A DNA stretch of 64,000 nt from Pseudomonas solani (GTDB lineage: Bacteria; Pseudomonadota; Gammaproteobacteria; Pseudomonadales; Pseudomonadaceae), in NCBI RefSeq assembly GCF_026072635.1, contig NZ_AP023081.1:3034501-3098500 (forward strand), given 5' to 3'. Below the pieces are notes generated by a model. The model worked only from the letters and a program-made list of their open reading frames with translations. It did no database searches and was not told the origin of the DNA. Numbering within the stretch: position 1 is the stretch's first letter; each line of letters begins with the position of its first letter. The position numbers were made by a program, and so were the translations under genes. Shown one piece after another: positions 16,716-24,319 of this stretch.

Positions 16716-17369
16716 TTATCTCACTGCGTGATACAGGCTCACGTGGCGGAATTCCTCGGGCTCGGCCAGGTCCGGCCAGGTGCAGGCTTCGAGCATGGCC
16801 AGGCGGTTGTAGTGCGGGTGGGCGAAGTCGCGGACGCGGGAGTCGGCCACCAGGGCTTCGCGGCCACGGCTGAGGAAGTGGTCGAGCAGGGGCAGGTTGG
16901 CGCGGTCGTAGAGCACGTCGGCGACCACGATCAGGTCGAAGCGGTCCGCTTCGGCGAAGAAGTCCTCGGAGTAGCCCAGTTCCACGCCATTGAGGGCCGC
17001 GTTGGCGCGGCATGACTCCAGGGCCAGCGGGTCGAGGTCGCAGGCCACCACTTCCGCCGCGCCGGCCTTGGCCGCGGCGATGGCGGCGACACCGGAGCCC
17101 GCACCGAAGTCCAGCACGCGCTTGCCGGCCACCCAGTCGGGGCGCTCGGCGAACCAGCGCGCCAGGGCCAGGCCGCTGGCCCAGCAGAAGCACCAGTAGG
17201 GCGGCTCTTCGAGGATGCGCCGGGTTTCCTCGGGGTTGAAGGCACGGTCCATGTTGGCGCCGTCGATCAGCCACAGGCGCAGGTCGGTGCCCGGCAGCGT
17301 CTCGGCACTGAGGCGGGCGTCGCCGAGCAGGTCGCCGAGGGCGCGCTGCAGGCCTTCGGGGGGTGTCAT
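16716..17369 (-). CDS. class I SAM-dependent methyltransferase (ETFB-lysine methyltransferase-like)
   Basis: A 217-residue methyltransferase with motif I VLDFGAGSGVAAIAAAKAGA (residues ~82-101), the acidic VVACDLDPLALE, and motif IV DLIVVADVLYD. These features and YWCFCWASGLALARW resemble the METTL20/ETFB-lysine and Nnt1-type protein methyltransferases. Its ATG overlaps the stop of the upstream lipoprotein gene (ATGA at 17366-17369), so the two are translationally coupled. The substrate is not predictable; a protein-lysine target is plausible by family only. Confidence 0.78.
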   Translation of the reverse strand: MTPPEGLQRALGDLLGDARLSAETLPGTDLRLWLIDGANMDRAFNPEETRRILEEPPYWCFCWASGLALARWFAERPDWVAGKRVLDFGAGSGVAAIAAAKAGAAEVVACDLDPLALESCRANAALNGVELGYSEDFFAEADRFDLIVVADVLYDRANLPLLDHFLSRGREALVADSRVRDFAHPHYNRLAMLEACTWPDLAEPEEFRHVSLYHAVR

Positions 17370-17803
17370 GGTGCGCGCTCCAGCTGCAACGGGCCGAGGG
17401 CCTGGCTCTCGGCCTGGAGGATGCGCTGCGGTGCCAGGCGCTGCACCAACTGGCCGGACTGGCTGACCCGGGCGCGCAGCTCGACGCGCCGGCCCTGGGG
17501 GAACACCTCGGGGTTGAAGGTCAGTTTGAAGGGCAGGGCCTGGCCGGTGCCGGAGAGGCGCAGGCTGGCCAGCAGCTGCTGCGGGCGGTCACGGTCGTCG
17601 ATCACCAGCAGGGCCATTTCCACTTCGCTGCCGGCCGGGGCGCCGAGCAATTGGCCCCTGAGCTCGCGCAGGTGGGCGGGCGTGGGTTCTTCGGCCTGCT
17701 GGCGAGGCGCGGCCGGCTTGGAGGCTGACGTGGGCGCGACGGGCGGCTCGCTGGAGCAGGCGACCAGCAGGGCGGCGAGGGAAAGGACGGAAAGGGCACG
17801 CAT
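17366..17803 (-). CDS. YbaY-family lipoprotein
   Basis: A 145-residue lipoprotein with lipobox LVAC (modified Cys16) and a Ser/Pro/Ala linker to residue ~45. A YbaY-type beta domain follows, rich in basic/polar 'type III' pilin-like strands (LPFKLTFNPEVF...VELRARVSQSG). The ATG at 17801-17803 is chosen because it directly precedes the signal sequence; the upstream in-frame extension has no signal-like features. Followed by the methyltransferase with a 4-bp overlap. YbaY proteins are envelope lipoproteins of unknown role. Confidence 0.78.
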   Translation of the reverse strand: MRALSVLSLAALLVACSSEPPVAPTSASKPAAPRQQAEEPTPAHLRELRGQLLGAPAGSEVEMALLVIDDRDRPQQLLASLRLSGTGQALPFKLTFNPEVFPQGRRVELRARVSQSGQLVQRLAPQRILQAESQALGPLQLERAP

Positions 17804-17925
17804 CGATGACTCCTGGCCTTTGTTGCGGAGGGCTCTGGGCGGCCTTATAACGCAAAGCCCGCGGCTTGTCTTGCGGGGGAGATGCGCTACCATGTGGCCT
17901 TCTTTTTCCGCAGTTGTCGCCCACC

Positions 17926-18390
17926 ATGCACTGTCCCTTCTGTGGCGCCCATGACACCAAGGTGATCGATTCGCGACTGGTCGCCGAAGGCGATCAGGTC
18001 CGCCGCCGCCGTGAATGCCTGGCGTGCGAGGAACGCTTCACCACCTTCGAGACCGCCGAACTGGTCATGCCCCGGCTGATCAAGCAGGACGGCAGCCGCC
18101 AGCCCTTCGACGAGGAAAAGCTCCGCGCCGGCATGCAGCGCGCGCTGGAGAAGCGCCCGGTGAGCATCGAGCGCCTCGAAGAGGCCATCGCCCATATCAA
18201 GCACAAGCTGCGCGCCACCGGCGAGCGCGAGGTGAAGTCCCGCGTGCTCGGCGAACTGGTGATGCTGGAGCTGCAGAAGCTCGACGAAGTCGCCTATATC
18301 CGTTTCGCTTCGGTCTACCGCCGATTCCAGGACCTCAACGAGTTCCGCGAGGAAATCGAGCGCCTGGCCCGTGAGCCCTCGAAAGACTAA
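17926..18390 (+). CDS. nrdR: NrdR, ribonucleotide reductase transcriptional repressor
   Basis: A 154-residue repressor with an N-terminal zinc ribbon (Cys3, Cys6, Cys31, Cys34) and basic RRRRE DNA-binding patch, followed by an ATP-cone domain (residues ~46-140) that senses ATP/dATP. It represses ribonucleotide reductase operons by binding NrdR boxes. The ATG at 17926 gives exactly the standard 154-residue family length; an upstream extension is not conserved. ribD starts three bases after the stop, an arrangement conserved in many gammaproteobacteria. Confidence 0.95.
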   Translation: MHCPFCGAHDTKVIDSRLVAEGDQVRRRRECLACEERFTTFETAELVMPRLIKQDGSRQPFDEEKLRAGMQRALEKRPVSIERLEEAIAHIKHKLRATGEREVKSRVLGELVMLELQKLDEVAYIRFASVYRRFQDLNEFREEIERLAREPSKD

Positions 18391-18393
18391 GGC

Positions 18394-19524
18394 ATGACCC
18401 AGAACGATCAGGCCTTCATGGCCCGCGCACTCGAGCTGGCCCGCAAGGGCCTGTATTCCACCCATCCGAACCCCCGCGTCGGCTGTGTGATCGTCCGGGA
18501 CGGGCGCATCGTCGGCGAAGGCTGGCATGCCCGCGCCGGCGAGCCCCATGCCGAAGTCCACGCCCTGCGCCAGGCCGGCGACAAGGCCCGTGGCGCCACC
18601 GCCTACGTCACCCTCGAACCCTGCAGCCACCATGGCCGCACGCCGCCCTGCGCCGATGCCCTGGTCAATGCCGGTGTGGCGCGGGTGGTGGCGGCGATGC
18701 AGGACCCCAACCCAGAAGTCTCCGGCCGTGGCCTGCTGCGCCTGATGCAGGCCGGCATCGCCGTGCAGAGCGGTGTGCTGGAAGCCGAAGCCCGTGCGCT
18801 GAATGCCGGCTTCATCAAGCGCATGGAACAGGGCCTGCCCTTCGTCCGCGTCAAGCTGGCGATGAGCCTGGACGGCCGCACCGCCATGGCCAGTGGCGAA
18901 AGCCAGTGGATCACCGGGCCCGATGCCCGCGCCGCCGTGCAGCGCCTGCGCGCCCGCGCCAGCGTGGTGCTGACCGGGGCCGACACCGTGCTCGCCGATG
19001 GCGCGCGCCTCACCGTGCGCCCGGACGAGCTGGGCTTGAATGCCGAGCTCACCGCCCTGGCGCTGGATCGCCCGCCGCTGCGCGTGTTGGTGGATGGCCG
19101 CCTGCGCGTGCCGCTGTCCGCCCCCTTCTTCCAGGCCGGCCCGGCACTGGTGGCCACCTGCGCTGCCGCCGCCGCGCGCGACCGCTTCCAGGACGATGGC
19201 CACGAGCTGCTGGCGGTGCCGGGCAGCAATGGCCACGTCGACCTCAAGCGCCTGCTGGCCGAGCTGGCCTCGCGCGGCGCCAATGAAGTGCTGGTGGAAG
19301 CCGGCCCCCGCCTGGCCGGCGCCTTCGCCCGTGCCGGGCTGGTGGACGAGTACCAGATCTTCATGGCCGGGCGCATCCTCGGCTCCAGCGCCCGCCCGCT
19401 GCTGGACTGGCCCCTGGCACGGATGGCCGAGGCGCCGCAGCTGAAGATCGTCGAGATGCGCGCGGTCGGGGATGACTGGCGGATCATTGCGGTGCCGGTC
19501 GCAAGCTCGAAGCCTGAAGCCTGA
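18394..19524 (+). CDS. ribD: RibD, bifunctional riboflavin deaminase/reductase
   Basis: A 376-residue two-domain enzyme. The N-terminal deaminase (residues ~1-145) has zinc ligands in HAE (52-54) and PCSHHGRTPPC (Cys77, Cys86). The C-terminal reductase (~150-365) has NADPH-binding motifs VDGRLRVPL and EAGPRLAGAF. It converts the GTP cyclohydrolase II product to 5-amino-6-ribitylamino-uracil phosphate. It lies immediately after nrdR. The last codons (SSKPEA) are written by a tandem GAAGCCT heptamer array that continues past the stop codon, so the C-terminus is probably length-variable between strains. The FMN riboswitch lies after this gene and therefore controls ribC rather than ribD. Confidence 0.95.
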   Translation: MTQNDQAFMARALELARKGLYSTHPNPRVGCVIVRDGRIVGEGWHARAGEPHAEVHALRQAGDKARGATAYVTLEPCSHHGRTPPCADALVNAGVARVVAAMQDPNPEVSGRGLLRLMQAGIAVQSGVLEAEARALNAGFIKRMEQGLPFVRVKLAMSLDGRTAMASGESQWITGPDARAAVQRLRARASVVLTGADTVLADGARLTVRPDELGLNAELTALALDRPPLRVLVDGRLRVPLSAPFFQAGPALVATCAAAAARDRFQDDGHELLAVPGSNGHVDLKRLLAELASRGANEVLVEAGPRLAGAFARAGLVDEYQIFMAGRILGSSARPLLDWPLARMAEAPQLKIVEMRAVGDDWRIIAVPVASSKPEA

Positions 19525-19602
19525 AGCCTGAAGCCTGAAGCCTGAAGCCTGAAGCCGGCACACTTGTCGCTTCCAGCTTCCAGCTTCCAGCTTCCAGCTT
19601 GG
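19507..19602. repeat. heptamer tandem repeats at the 3' end of ribD
   Basis: About six copies of GAAGCCT (19513-19555) run through the ribD stop codon and are followed after a short spacer by about four copies of CTTCCAG (19569-19600). Related GAAGC/CTTCC-rich tracts recur near 33485-33565 and at 63095-63130 and 63480-63515. Arrays of this type can fold into imperfect hairpins and are prone to slippage. Confidence 0.8.
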
Positions 19603-19655
19603 CGCCTTCCCCTCCTTGTGTTAAAAAACCGCCTCGGCCACGCCAGTGGCCGAAT

Positions 19656-19797
19656 CGTTCTCAGGGCGGGGTGAAAGTCCCCACCGGCGGTAATTGCGCG
19701 TTGCGCATAGCCCGCGAGCGCTTGCTTAGTCGCAAGGTCAGCAGACCCGGTGTGATTCCGGGGCCGACGGTCATAGTCCGGATGAAGAGAGAACGGG
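19656..19797 (+). promoter_or_regulatory. FMN riboswitch (RFN element) upstream of ribC
   Basis: Contains the classical RFN conserved blocks TCAGGGCGGGGTGAAAGTCC, CCACCGGCGGTAAT, AGCGCTTGCT...GGTCAGCAGACCCGGTGTGA and TCCGGATGAAGAGAGAAC in order. It is followed about 210 bp later by ribC. Binding of FMN is expected to repress the downstream riboflavin genes. Confidence 0.97.
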
Positions 19798-19883
19798 ATT
19801 GCCTGCCTGGGCGTGTTTCTGCGCGCCTGCGAAGTCCCTTTCGATCCAACGTGCCCTGTTTTTTCATAAACAGGAGTTCAACG

Positions 19884-20024
19884 ATGTCCCATACCTTTCT
19901 CCCGGCTCTCGCAGCATCGTCTGCGTGGATGACCGCGAGCGCATCCCGGGCGCCTATAATGCGCTCCCGGGCCTTGCGCACCGGCCATCCTGTTGCAGTG
20001 GAGGTCCCATGTTCACCGGCATAA
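19884..20024 (+). other. candidate leader ORF between FMN riboswitch and ribC
   Basis: A 46-codon frame starts with ATG 19884, which has AGGAG eight bases upstream. It begins MSHTFLPALAASSAW and ends 16 bases inside ribC, in a different frame. Its position between the riboswitch platform and ribC, with a good Shine-Dalgarno, suggests a possible translated leader. Nothing about the peptide itself is recognisable, so it may be fortuitous. Confidence 0.3.
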
Positions 20025-20671
20025 TCGAAGCGATCGGCAGCATCCGCGCCATCACCCCCAAGGGCGGTGACGTGCGCGTCTACGTGGCCACCGGCAAGCT
20101 CGACCTGGGCGATGTGAAGCTCGGCGACAGCATCGCCGTCAACGGCGTCTGCCTCACCGCGGTGGAACTGCCTGGCGACGGCTTCTGGGCCGACGTCAGT
20201 CGCGAAACCCTGGCCCGTACCGCCTTCATCGACCTGAAGACCGGCAGCAAGGTCAACCTGGAAAAGGCCCTGACCCCCACCAGCCGCCTCGGCGGGCACC
20301 TGGTCAGCGGTCATGTCGACGGTGTGGGCGAGATAGTGGCGCGGGAAGACAATGCCCGTGCCGTGCAATTCAGGATCCGCGCACCGCGTGAACTGGCGAA
20401 GTACATAGCCCTGAAGGGGTCGATCACCGTCGACGGCACGAGCCTGACGGTGAACGCGGTCAATGGCGCCGAATTCGAGCTGACCATCGTTCCGCACACC
20501 CTGGATGAAACCATCATGGCCGACTACCGGCCGGGCAGGCAGGTCAACCTTGAGGTCGACCTGCTGGCGCGTTACCTGGAGCGCCTGCTGCTGGGCGACA
20601 AGGCCGCCGAGCCCGCCGCCTCGGGCCTGACCGAAAGCTTCCTCGCCGAACACGGCTACCTCAAACACTGA
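20009..20671 (+). CDS. ribC: riboflavin synthase, alpha subunit
   Basis: A 220-residue enzyme that dismutates two 6,7-dimethyl-8-ribityllumazine molecules to riboflavin. It begins with the invariant MFTGIIEAIG, and has two internally repeated lumazine-binding barrels (residues ~1-97 and ~98-195), with VNGVCLTAV and VDGTSLTVN as the paired motifs. The ATG at 20009 follows TGGAGGTCC and fits the family length; longer in-frame starts would read through the riboswitch. It is the first established gene after the FMN riboswitch and is followed by ribBA 17 bp later. The symbol follows the P. aeruginosa convention; other species call it ribE. Confidence 0.95.
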   Translation: MFTGIIEAIGSIRAITPKGGDVRVYVATGKLDLGDVKLGDSIAVNGVCLTAVELPGDGFWADVSRETLARTAFIDLKTGSKVNLEKALTPTSRLGGHLVSGHVDGVGEIVAREDNARAVQFRIRAPRELAKYIALKGSITVDGTSLTVNAVNGAEFELTIVPHTLDETIMADYRPGRQVNLEVDLLARYLERLLLGDKAAEPAASGLTESFLAEHGYLKH

Positions 20672-20688
20672 ATTCAAAAGGAGGGCCC

Positions 20689-21783
20689 ATGGCTCTCAAT
20701 AGCGTTGACGAACTGATCGAAGACATCCGCCAGGGCAAGATGGTCATCCTCATGGATGACGAAGACCGCGAGAACGAAGGCGACCTGATCATGGCCTCCG
20801 AGTGCGTGCAGGCCGAGCACATCAACTTCATGGCGCGCTTCGCCCGTGGCCTGATCTGCATGCCCATGACCCGCGAGCGCTGCGAGACCCTCAAGCTGCC
20901 GCTGATGGCCCCGCGCAACGGCTCCGGCTTCGGCACCAAGTTCACCGTCTCCATCGAGGCCGCCGAAGGCGTCACCACCGGCATCTCCGCCGCCGACCGC
21001 GCACGCACCGTGCAGGCTGCAGCCGCCAAGGGCGCCAAGGCCGACGACATCGTCAGCCCCGGCCACATCTTCCCGCTGATGGCCCAGCCCGGCGGCGTGC
21101 TGGCCCGCGCCGGCCACACCGAGGCGGCCTGCGACCTGGCGCGCATGGCCGGCTTCGAGCCGTCCGGGGTGATCTGCGAAGTGATGAACGACGACGGCAC
21201 CATGTCCCGTCGCCCCGAGCTGGAGGCCTTCGCCGCCGAGCACGGGATCAAGATCGGCACCATCGCCGACCTCATCCACTACCGGCTGATCCACGAACGC
21301 ACCGTCGAGCGCATCGCCGAGCAGCCGCTGGACAGCGAGCTGGGCCAGTTCAACCTGGTCACCTACCGCGACGCCGTCGAGGGCGACGTGCACATGGCGC
21401 TGACCCTGGGCACCATCAGCCCGGAAGAGGCGACCCTGGTGCGCGTGCACAACATGGACCCCCTGCGCGACCTGTTCATGGTCAACCAGGAAGGCCGCTG
21501 GAGCCTGCGCGCGGCGATGAAGGAAGTGGCCAAGGCCGGCAGCGGCGTCGTGCTGCTGCTGGGCAACCCGCTGACCGGCCCGCAGTTGCTGGCGCATCTG
21601 GAGCGCCAGCTGGGCAGCGATGCCAAGGTCACCAACCCCGCCACCTACAGCACAGTCGGGGCCGGCTCGCAGATTCTTCGCGATCTCGGTGTGCGCAAGA
21701 TGCGCCTCATGAGTTCGCCGATGAAGTTCAATGCGATATCCGGTTTCGACCTGGAAGTTGTAGAATACCTGCCCGCTGAATGA
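20689..21783 (+). CDS. ribBA: RibBA-type 3,4-dihydroxy-2-butanone 4-phosphate synthase with degenerate GTP cyclohydrolase II domain
   Basis: A 364-residue protein. The N-terminal domain (residues ~1-203) is DHBP synthase, with the acidic metal-binding DDEDRENEGDL near residues 22-32, and makes the four-carbon precursor of riboflavin from ribulose 5-phosphate. The C-terminal ~160 residues resemble GTP cyclohydrolase II but contain no cysteine at all, so the zinc site required for that reaction is missing. The genuine enzyme is encoded separately by ribA at 25.8 kb. It is preceded by AAGGAGG and followed by ribH in the riboflavin operon. Confidence 0.93.
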   Translation: MALNSVDELIEDIRQGKMVILMDDEDRENEGDLIMASECVQAEHINFMARFARGLICMPMTRERCETLKLPLMAPRNGSGFGTKFTVSIEAAEGVTTGISAADRARTVQAAAAKGAKADDIVSPGHIFPLMAQPGGVLARAGHTEAACDLARMAGFEPSGVICEVMNDDGTMSRRPELEAFAAEHGIKIGTIADLIHYRLIHERTVERIAEQPLDSELGQFNLVTYRDAVEGDVHMALTLGTISPEEATLVRVHNMDPLRDLFMVNQEGRWSLRAAMKEVAKAGSGVVLLLGNPLTGPQLLAHLERQLGSDAKVTNPATYSTVGAGSQILRDLGVRKMRLMSSPMKFNAISGFDLEVVEYLPAE

Positions 21784-21844
21784 CCCGTAGGGCGCGCCAC
21801 ATGCCGTGAACGCGCCCTCGCTCTTTAATGAACGAGAACCCGCC

Positions 21845-22321
21845 ATGACCCTGAAGACCATCGAAGGTACCTTCATCGCCCCCAAAGGCCGCTTCGCCCT
21901 GGTGGTCGGCCGCTTCAACAGCTTCGTCGTAGAAAGCCTGGTGAGCGGCGCCGTAGACGCCCTGGTACGCCACGGCGTGAATGAAAGCGACATCACCATC
22001 ATCCGTGCCCCGGGTGCTTTCGAAATCCCGCTGGTGGCGCAGAAAGTCGCCCAGCGCGGCGAGTACTCAGCGATCATCGCCCTCGGCGCCGTGATCCGTG
22101 GCGGCACCCCGCACTTCGAATACGTCGCCGGTGAGTGCACCAAGGGCCTGGCCCAGGTGTCCATGGAGTTCGGCGTACCGGTTGCCTTCGGCGTGCTGAC
22201 GGTCGACTCCATCGAGCAGGCCATCGAACGCTCCGGCACCAAGGCCGGCAACAAGGGCGCCGAAGCTGCCCTGTCCGCCCTCGAAATGGTCAGCCTGCTG
22301 GCGGCCTTGGAGGCCAAGTGA
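21845..22321 (+). CDS. ribH: 6,7-dimethyl-8-ribityllumazine synthase
   Basis: A 158-residue lumazine synthase that condenses the RibBA and RibD-derived products to the substrate of riboflavin synthase. Recognisable features are FALVVGRFNSFV at residues ~17-28, the APGAFEIPL substrate loop (~residue 58) and ALGAVIRGGTPHFEYV with the catalytic histidine region (~80-95). The ATG at 21845 gives the standard family length. Its TGA is overlapped by the GTG start of nusB (GTGA at 22318-22321), so the genes are translationally coupled. Confidence 0.96.
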   Translation: MTLKTIEGTFIAPKGRFALVVGRFNSFVVESLVSGAVDALVRHGVNESDITIIRAPGAFEIPLVAQKVAQRGEYSAIIALGAVIRGGTPHFEYVAGECTKGLAQVSMEFGVPVAFGVLTVDSIEQAIERSGTKAGNKGAEAALSALEMVSLLAALEAK

Positions 22322-22809
22322 GTTTCAACAGCGACATCGACAACCCGGACGAAGCCAACAAGCCCGTCGCCAAGGGCAAGACCGCTGCGCGCCGCCAGGC
22401 CCGCAGCCTGGCCGTCCAGGCCCTGTACCAGTGGCACATCGCCGGCCAGACGCTCAATGAAATCGAGGCGCAGTTCCGCGTCGACAACGATTTCTCGGCG
22501 GTCGACGGTGCCTACTTCCACGAGATCCTCCACGGCGTACCGCGCCAGGTGACCGAGATCGACGAGGCCTTCACGCCTTGCCTGGATCGGCCCCTGGCGG
22601 AAGTCGACCCGGTCGAACTCGCGGTGCTGCGCCTCTCAACCTACGAGCTGCGCAACCGCGTCGACGTGCCCTACCGTGTGGTGATCAACGAAGGCATCGA
22701 GCTGGCCAAGGTCTTCGGCGCTACCGACGGACACAAGTTCGTCAACGGCGTGCTGGACAAGCTGGCACCGCTGCTGCGTGCCGCCGAGGTCCGTGGCGCC
22801 AAGCGCTGA
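22318..22809 (+). CDS. nusB: NusB, transcription antitermination factor
   Basis: A 163-residue all-helical protein that joins NusE (S10) on boxA RNA during rRNA transcription antitermination. Family markers are KTAARRQARSLAVQALYQW (~residues 20-38), VDPVELAVLRLSTYEL and INEGIELAKVFG...KFVNGVLDKLA at the C-terminus. The start is GTG 22318, overlapping ribH by four bases; no earlier in-frame start gives NusB-like sequence. thiL follows after 7 bp. The ribH-nusB-thiL order is conserved in pseudomonads. Confidence 0.95.
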   Translation: MSFNSDIDNPDEANKPVAKGKTAARRQARSLAVQALYQWHIAGQTLNEIEAQFRVDNDFSAVDGAYFHEILHGVPRQVTEIDEAFTPCLDRPLAEVDPVELAVLRLSTYELRNRVDVPYRVVINEGIELAKVFGATDGHKFVNGVLDKLAPLLRAAEVRGAKR

Positions 22810-22816
22810 CCGAGGA

Positions 22817-23785
22817 ATGGGTGAGTTCGAGCTGATCCGCCGTTACTTCGTCGCCGCTGCCTGTGCAGCGGCTGGCGAGGGCATCGCGCTGGGTATCGGC
22901 GACGACTGTGCCCTGCTGCAACTCCCCGCCGGCGAGCAGTTGGCGGTCTCCACCGATACCCTGGTCGCCGGGGTGCACTTCCCCCTGGACTGCGACCCCT
23001 TCCTGCTCGGTCAGCGCGCCCTGGCGGTTTCCGTCAGCGACCTGGCCGCCATGGGCGCCACGCCCGTCGGTTTCACCCTCGCCCTGACCCTGCCGGCCGC
23101 CGATGCGGATTGGCTGCAGGGGCTTGCCCGTGGCCTCGATGCCATGGCCCGCGACTGCGCCATCGCCCTGATCGGCGGCGACACCACCCGTGGCCCGCTG
23201 AGCATGACCGTTACCGTGTTCGGCCGCGTGCCCGCCGGCCAGGCCCTGACCCGTGCCGGCGCCCGCCCGGGCGACCTGCTCTGCGTCGGCGGCAGCTTGG
23301 GTGACGGTGCCGGCGCCTTGCCCCTGGTGCTCGGCGAGCGTGATGACCACAGTCATGAAGCCCGTGCGCTGCTCGCCCATTACTGGTCGCCGCCGCCGCA
23401 GCTCGGCCTCGGCATCGCCCTGCGCGGCAAGGCCAGCGCGGCGCTGGATATTTCCGATGGCCTGCTCGCCGATTGCGGGCACATCGCCGCCGCCTCCGCT
23501 GTCGCACTGATGGTGGAGCGCGAGCGCCTGCCGCTGTCCGCCGGCCTGCGTGCGCTCTACCCGCGCGAGCCGGCCCTGAACCATGCACTGGCCGGTGGCG
23601 ACGACTACCGCCTGGCCTTCACCCTGCCGCCGCAGCACCTGGCCGCCCTGCAGGCCGCCTGGCCCGAGGTGGCCGTGATCGGCCGCGTCGAAGCGGGCCA
23701 GGGCGTGCACCTGCTCGACGCCGATGGCGGGGATATCCGGCCGCCGGCACGGGGCTTTCAACATTTCGGGAGTCAAGGTGACTGA
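22817..23785 (+). CDS. thiL: thiamine-monophosphate kinase
   Basis: A 322-residue ATP-dependent kinase that phosphorylates thiamine monophosphate to the active diphosphate. It starts MGEFELIRRYF, has the metal- and ATP-binding GIGDDCALL (residues ~30-38), VSVSDLAAMGATP and DISDGLLADCGHI motifs, and GDDYRLAFT near residue 260. The ATG 22817 follows GAGGA; an upstream in-frame start would overlap nusB. Its stop overlaps the GTG start of pgpA by 8 bp. Confidence 0.95.
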   Translation: MGEFELIRRYFVAAACAAAGEGIALGIGDDCALLQLPAGEQLAVSTDTLVAGVHFPLDCDPFLLGQRALAVSVSDLAAMGATPVGFTLALTLPAADADWLQGLARGLDAMARDCAIALIGGDTTRGPLSMTVTVFGRVPAGQALTRAGARPGDLLCVGGSLGDGAGALPLVLGERDDHSHEARALLAHYWSPPPQLGLGIALRGKASAALDISDGLLADCGHIAAASAVALMVERERLPLSAGLRALYPREPALNHALAGGDDYRLAFTLPPQHLAALQAAWPEVAVIGRVEAGQGVHLLDADGGDIRPPARGFQHFGSQGD

Positions 23786-24280
23786 TCATCCGCAGCAAGA
23801 GCCGGTGCCACCGGCCCCGCCCTCGGTCTGGCGCAACCCCTGGCATTTCCTCGCCTTCGGCTTCGGTTCCGGGACCCTGCCCAAGGCCCCGGCACCTGGG
23901 GTTCGCTGGTGGCGCTGCCGTTCATCCCGCTCTGGCAGATGCTGCCCGACTGGGGCTACTGGCTGATGCTCGGGCTGACCATGCTGTTCGGCTTCTGGCT
24001 GTGCGGCAAGGTCGCCGACGACCTGCGCGTGCACGACCACGAAGGCATCGTCTGGGACGAGATGGTCGGCATGTGGATCACCCTCTGGCTGGTGCCCGAA
24101 GGGTGGCAGTGGCTGCTGCTAGGCTTCCTGGTATTCCGGTTCATGGACATCCTCAAGCCCTGGCCGATCCGCTGGATCGACCGGCACGTCCACGGCGGCG
24201 TCGGCATCATGCTCGACGATGTGCTGGCCGGCGTCTTCGCCTGGCTGGCGATGCAACTGATCGTCTGGGGCGTGGGCTAG
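23778..24280 (+). pseudogene. pgpA: pgpA, phosphatidylglycerophosphatase A, frameshifted near 23891
   Basis: PgpA dephosphorylates phosphatidylglycerophosphate to phosphatidylglycerol at the inner membrane. The frame opens with GTG 23778 (VTDHPQQEP...FGFGSGTLPKAP) and then runs off into unrelated sequence. The true continuation (W-G-S-L-V-A-L-P-F-I-P-L...) lies in the next frame. Inserting one G in the GG pair at 23891-23892 restores P-G-T-W-G and a continuous 167-residue protein, close to the usual PgpA length. The rest, including WDEMVGMWITLWLVP, DILKPWPIRWID and GIMLDDVLAGV, is intact. It may be a sequencing error or a true mutation; it is the second single-base deletion in the window after cobN. 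Confidence 0.9.
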
Positions 24281-24319
24281 CCGCCAGACCTGGACTCGGC
24301 AGGGAGCGGAAGGGGAGTG

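Noticed and set aside
19507..19602. Tandem heptamers considered as a CRISPR array
   Set aside because: Units are 7 bp, contiguous and without spacers; no cas genes are nearby.
19955..19960. TATAAT as a ribC promoter
   Set aside because: No acceptable -35 sequence at 16-18 bp spacing.
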